Source of the DNA: Bryobacterales bacterium
GTDB lineage: Bacteria > Acidobacteriota > Terriglobia > Bryobacterales > Bryobacteraceae
Length of the DNA stretch: 7,844 nt
NCBI GenBank assembly: GCA_025456495.1
Contig: JALOKO010000159.1
Coordinates: 1-7,844, forward strand
Reading direction: 5' to 3'
Shown: positions 5,757-7,844 of the stretch, one piece after another
Numbering within the stretch: position 1 is the stretch's first letter
How the letters are laid out: the number at the start of each line of letters is the position of its first letter
The notes under the pieces: model-generated
Seen by the model: only the letters and a program-made list of their open reading frames with translations
Databases searched by the model: none
Told to the model about the DNA's origin: nothing
Translations under genes and position numbers: made by a program

Positions 5757-6731
5757 ATGGACCTGATTTTTCTGGGAACACCGGAGTTTGCCGTGCCCAG
5801 CCTACGGGCGCTGGTAGAGGCCGGGCACCGCGTGCATGCGGTGTACACGCAGCCGGATCGTCCCGCCGGCCGCGGGCAGAAGCTTGCGGCAAGCCCGGTG
5901 AAGGAAGCCGCCATCGCGTTGGGCATCCCCGTGGAGCAGCCGCGCAAGATCCGCGAGCCGCACGTTGTGCAACAGTTGCAGGCAGCTCGGCCGGAAGCCA
6001 TGGTGGTGGTGGGCTACGGGCAGATTCTTCCGCAAAGCATTCTGGATATCCCGCCGTTGGGCATCATCAACGTGCATGGATCGCTGCTGCCGAAGTATCG
6101 GGGCGCGGCTCCCATCCAGTGGGCGGTGGCTCGTGGCGAGACCGTGACAGGCGTAACGACGATGCGCATCGACGCGGGCCTGGATACCGGCGCGATGCTG
6201 CTGACGGCACAGTGCCCCATCGGCGCCGACGAGACGGCGATGGCGCTGTGGGAGCGGCTGGCTGACATGGGCGCGCGGCTGCTGGTGGAGACCATGGACG
6301 GCCTGGCCAACGGGCGCGTCCAACCGCTGCCGCAGGACGACAGCGCGGCCACCTACGCGCCCATCCTCAAGAAGGACGACGGGCTGGTGGATTGGACGCG
6401 TCCCGCCCAGGAAATCTACAATCGCTATCGTGGCTTTCAGCCCTGGCCCGGCGCCTGGACATCCTTCCGCGGTGTGCGCTTTCAACTAAAGGAACTGCGG
6501 CTGGGGGGACCCGCGCACGCAGAGCCTGGCGCATTGCTGGTGGATGGCAAGCGGCTGTTTGCGCAATGCGGGGACGGCCACACCGTGGAACTGCTGCGCG
6601 TCCAGTTGGAGGGCAAGGCCGCGGTCAGCGCGGAGGCCTTCCGAAATGGAGCCAAGCTGCAGGTGGGAGAGCGCCTGGGCGCTGCCATCTCAGCGGCTGG
6701 CCAAGGGGAAGGGAAGGACACAATAGCATGA
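5757..6731 (+). CDS. fmt: Methionyl-tRNA formyltransferase
   Basis: A 324-residue enzyme that transfers a formyl group from 10-formyl-tetrahydrofolate to initiator Met-tRNA. The N-terminal formyltransferase domain (about 1-185) starts IFLGTPEFAVPSL. It has the basic loop RPAGRGQKLAASPVK (35-49), which contacts the acceptor stem in E. coli Fmt. The catalytic triad is Asn105, His107 and Asp143, and SLLPKYRGAAPIQWA (109-123) is the folate-site signature. The C-terminal domain (about 205-310) carries the usual DWTRPAQEIYNRYRGFQPWPGAW start and an OB-like fold. The Gly/Ala-rich end after 310 is variable in the family. The start at 5757 gives the exact expected N-terminus, with a weak AGG about 6 bases before it. 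The 43-base gap after def holds no clear terminator or promoter. The stop overlaps the argJ start (ATGA), so the two are translationally coupled. Confidence 0.97.
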   Translation: MDLIFLGTPEFAVPSLRALVEAGHRVHAVYTQPDRPAGRGQKLAASPVKEAAIALGIPVEQPRKIREPHVVQQLQAARPEAMVVVGYGQILPQSILDIPPLGIINVHGSLLPKYRGAAPIQWAVARGETVTGVTTMRIDAGLDTGAMLLTAQCPIGADETAMALWERLADMGARLLVETMDGLANGRVQPLPQDDSAATYAPILKKDDGLVDWTRPAQEIYNRYRGFQPWPGAWTSFRGVRFQLKELRLGGPAHAEPGALLVDGKRLFAQCGDGHTVELLRVQLEGKAAVSAEAFRNGAKLQVGERLGAAISAAGQGEGKDTIA

Positions 6732-7844
6732 GCAAGGACAAGCTCCACCTGCCGAAGGGCTACCGCTATGCCACCACCTATGCGGGCATCCGCAAGAAGG
6801 CCAAGGATGACCTGGCGCTGATGGTGAGTGAGCCCGCCGCCAACGCCGCCGCGCTGTTCACCACCAATCGCGTGAAGGCGGCGCCGGTGCTGGTGGGCAT
6901 GGAAAACCTGGCGGCCAGCAAGGGCAAGGTGTCCGCCATCGTGTTGAATGCCGGGAACGCTAACTGCGCCACGCGCACGGGTATGGCGGTGGCCCGGCAA
7001 ACCTGTGCCGCTGCCGCCGAAGCCCTGGGTATTCGCCCTCAGCAGGTGATCCCGTCCTCTACCGGAGTCATCGGGATGGAACTGGACGCGCGGAAGATCA
7101 CCTTGGCGTTGCCGGGCCTGGTGCAGGCATTAGACCCCGCGGCGCTGCCCCAAGTGGCCAACGCGATGATGACCACCGACACCTTTCCCAAGCTGTCCTC
7201 TCGTACGGTGAAGCTGGCCGGGGGGGCGGTGCGCATTGTCGGCATCAGCAAGGGCGCGGGCATGATCCATCCCAACATGGCCACCACCTTGGGCTTTGTA
7301 TTCACCGATGCCGCCATTCCCGTTGCCATGGTGAAGCGCCTGCTACGCGCGGGCGCCGATGTCAGCTACCACTCCATCAGCGTGGATGGCGACACCAGCA
7401 CCAACGATACCTTGCTGCTGCTGGCAAACGGCGCCAGCGGCGTGGCGGTCACCAAAGACGATGAGATGCGATTCGCCAACGCGCTGAACGCCGTGTTGCA
7501 GGATCTGGCCAGGATGATCGCGCGCGATGGCGAGGGCGCGTCGCATTTCATCACCATCCAGGTCAGCGGCGCCCGTACCGATGCCGATGCGCGCAACCTG
7601 GGCCGGGCCATCGCCAACTCGCCGCTGGTGAAGACGGCCATCGCGGGCCAGGATCCCAACTGGGGCCGCATCCTATGCGCGGCGGGCTACAGCGGCGTCA
7701 GCTTCAACCCCGCCTCGGTCACCATTCGACTGCAGAAGACCACCGTCTGTGACAAAGGGCTCCTAAAGCCCTTCGACGAAGCAAGCCTGATTGCCAAGCT
7801 GGGCCAGCATGACGTGGAGATTGACTTCCGCATCGCTGGCGACG
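6728..7844 (+). CDS. argJ: Glutamate N-acetyltransferase / ornithine acetyltransferase (partial)
   Basis: The first 372 residues of ArgJ, cut by the window edge; family members are near 400 residues, so about 30 are missing. ArgJ moves the acetyl group from N-acetylornithine to glutamate, closing the acetyl cycle of arginine synthesis, and some members also use acetyl-CoA. The precursor cleaves itself before a threonine, which becomes the nucleophile. The site is seen as KGAGMIHPNMATT (175-187), so cleavage is expected between Ala185 and Thr186. Other signatures are NAGNANCATRTG, SSTGVIG (probable oxyanion hole), SVDGDTSTNDT and KTAIAGQDPNWGRI. The start overlaps the fmt stop by four bases, with AAGGA at 6714-6718 giving 9-base spacing. 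Whether this one also has acetylglutamate synthase activity cannot be told from sequence alone. Confidence 0.96.
   Translation, partial: MSKDKLHLPKGYRYATTYAGIRKKAKDDLALMVSEPAANAAALFTTNRVKAAPVLVGMENLAASKGKVSAIVLNAGNANCATRTGMAVARQTCAAAAEALGIRPQQVIPSSTGVIGMELDARKITLALPGLVQALDPAALPQVANAMMTTDTFPKLSSRTVKLAGGAVRIVGISKGAGMIHPNMATTLGFVFTDAAIPVAMVKRLLRAGADVSYHSISVDGDTSTNDTLLLLANGASGVAVTKDDEMRFANALNAVLQDLARMIARDGEGASHFITIQVSGARTDADARNLGRAIANSPLVKTAIAGQDPNWGRILCAAGYSGVSFNPASVTIRLQKTTVCDKGLLKPFDEASLIAKLGQHDVEIDFRIAGD

Noticed and set aside
5802..6485. A 227-codon minus-strand open frame opposite fmt.
   Set aside because: It is antisense to the catalytic domain of fmt and His/Arg-rich, with no domain; a shadow of codon bias.

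Overview
This is a GC-rich bacterial chromosomal window with nine genes read complete or nearly so and one gene fragment at the left edge. Nothing in it looks like a phage, insertion sequence, CRISPR array, tRNA or rRNA. The style of the chorismate synthase and of the nucleoside phosphorylase, and the run of housekeeping genes, remind me of soil Acidobacteriota (Bryobacterales/Solibacter-like). That placement is from memory of protein style only and is tentative.

Layout. (1) Positions 2-388, plus strand: C-terminal end of a long-chain acyl-CoA synthetase, cut by the window edge. (2) Positions 398-3863, minus strand: five genes all pointing left. In transcription order they are a two-span membrane SPFH/band-7 protein, a 66-residue ribbon-helix-helix DNA-binding protein, a class I SAM methyltransferase, a nucleoside phosphorylase, and a small six-span membrane protein of unknown function. 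The last one meets the acyl-CoA synthetase tail to tail with 9 bases between them. (3) Positions 3864-4025: a divergent control region that is AT-richer than its surroundings, with 11-bp-spaced repeats, a 12-bp palindrome and a possible leader hairpin. (4) Positions 4026-7844, plus strand: aroC, def, fmt and argJ, tightly packed, with stop/start overlaps at aroC-def and fmt-argJ. argJ runs off the right edge.

How the genes work together. The plus-strand cluster is housekeeping: aroC makes chorismate, fmt formylates initiator Met-tRNA, def removes that formyl group from new proteins, and argJ recycles acetyl groups in arginine synthesis. def and fmt are functionally paired; aroC and argJ are amino-acid genes that share the transcript. 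The minus-strand cluster is less understood. The SPFH protein followed by a short Arc/HicB-like protein with no toxin beside it is the most interesting unit, and I recall seeing that arrangement in other genomes. Whether the methyltransferase, phosphorylase and membrane protein belong to the same functional unit cannot be decided from the sequence.

I see no clear undescribed system. The items most worth checking are the SPFH/RHH pair, a 9-bp stem that abuts the methyltransferase ATG, and a Glu-to-Gln change in the phosphorylase ribose-binding motif.
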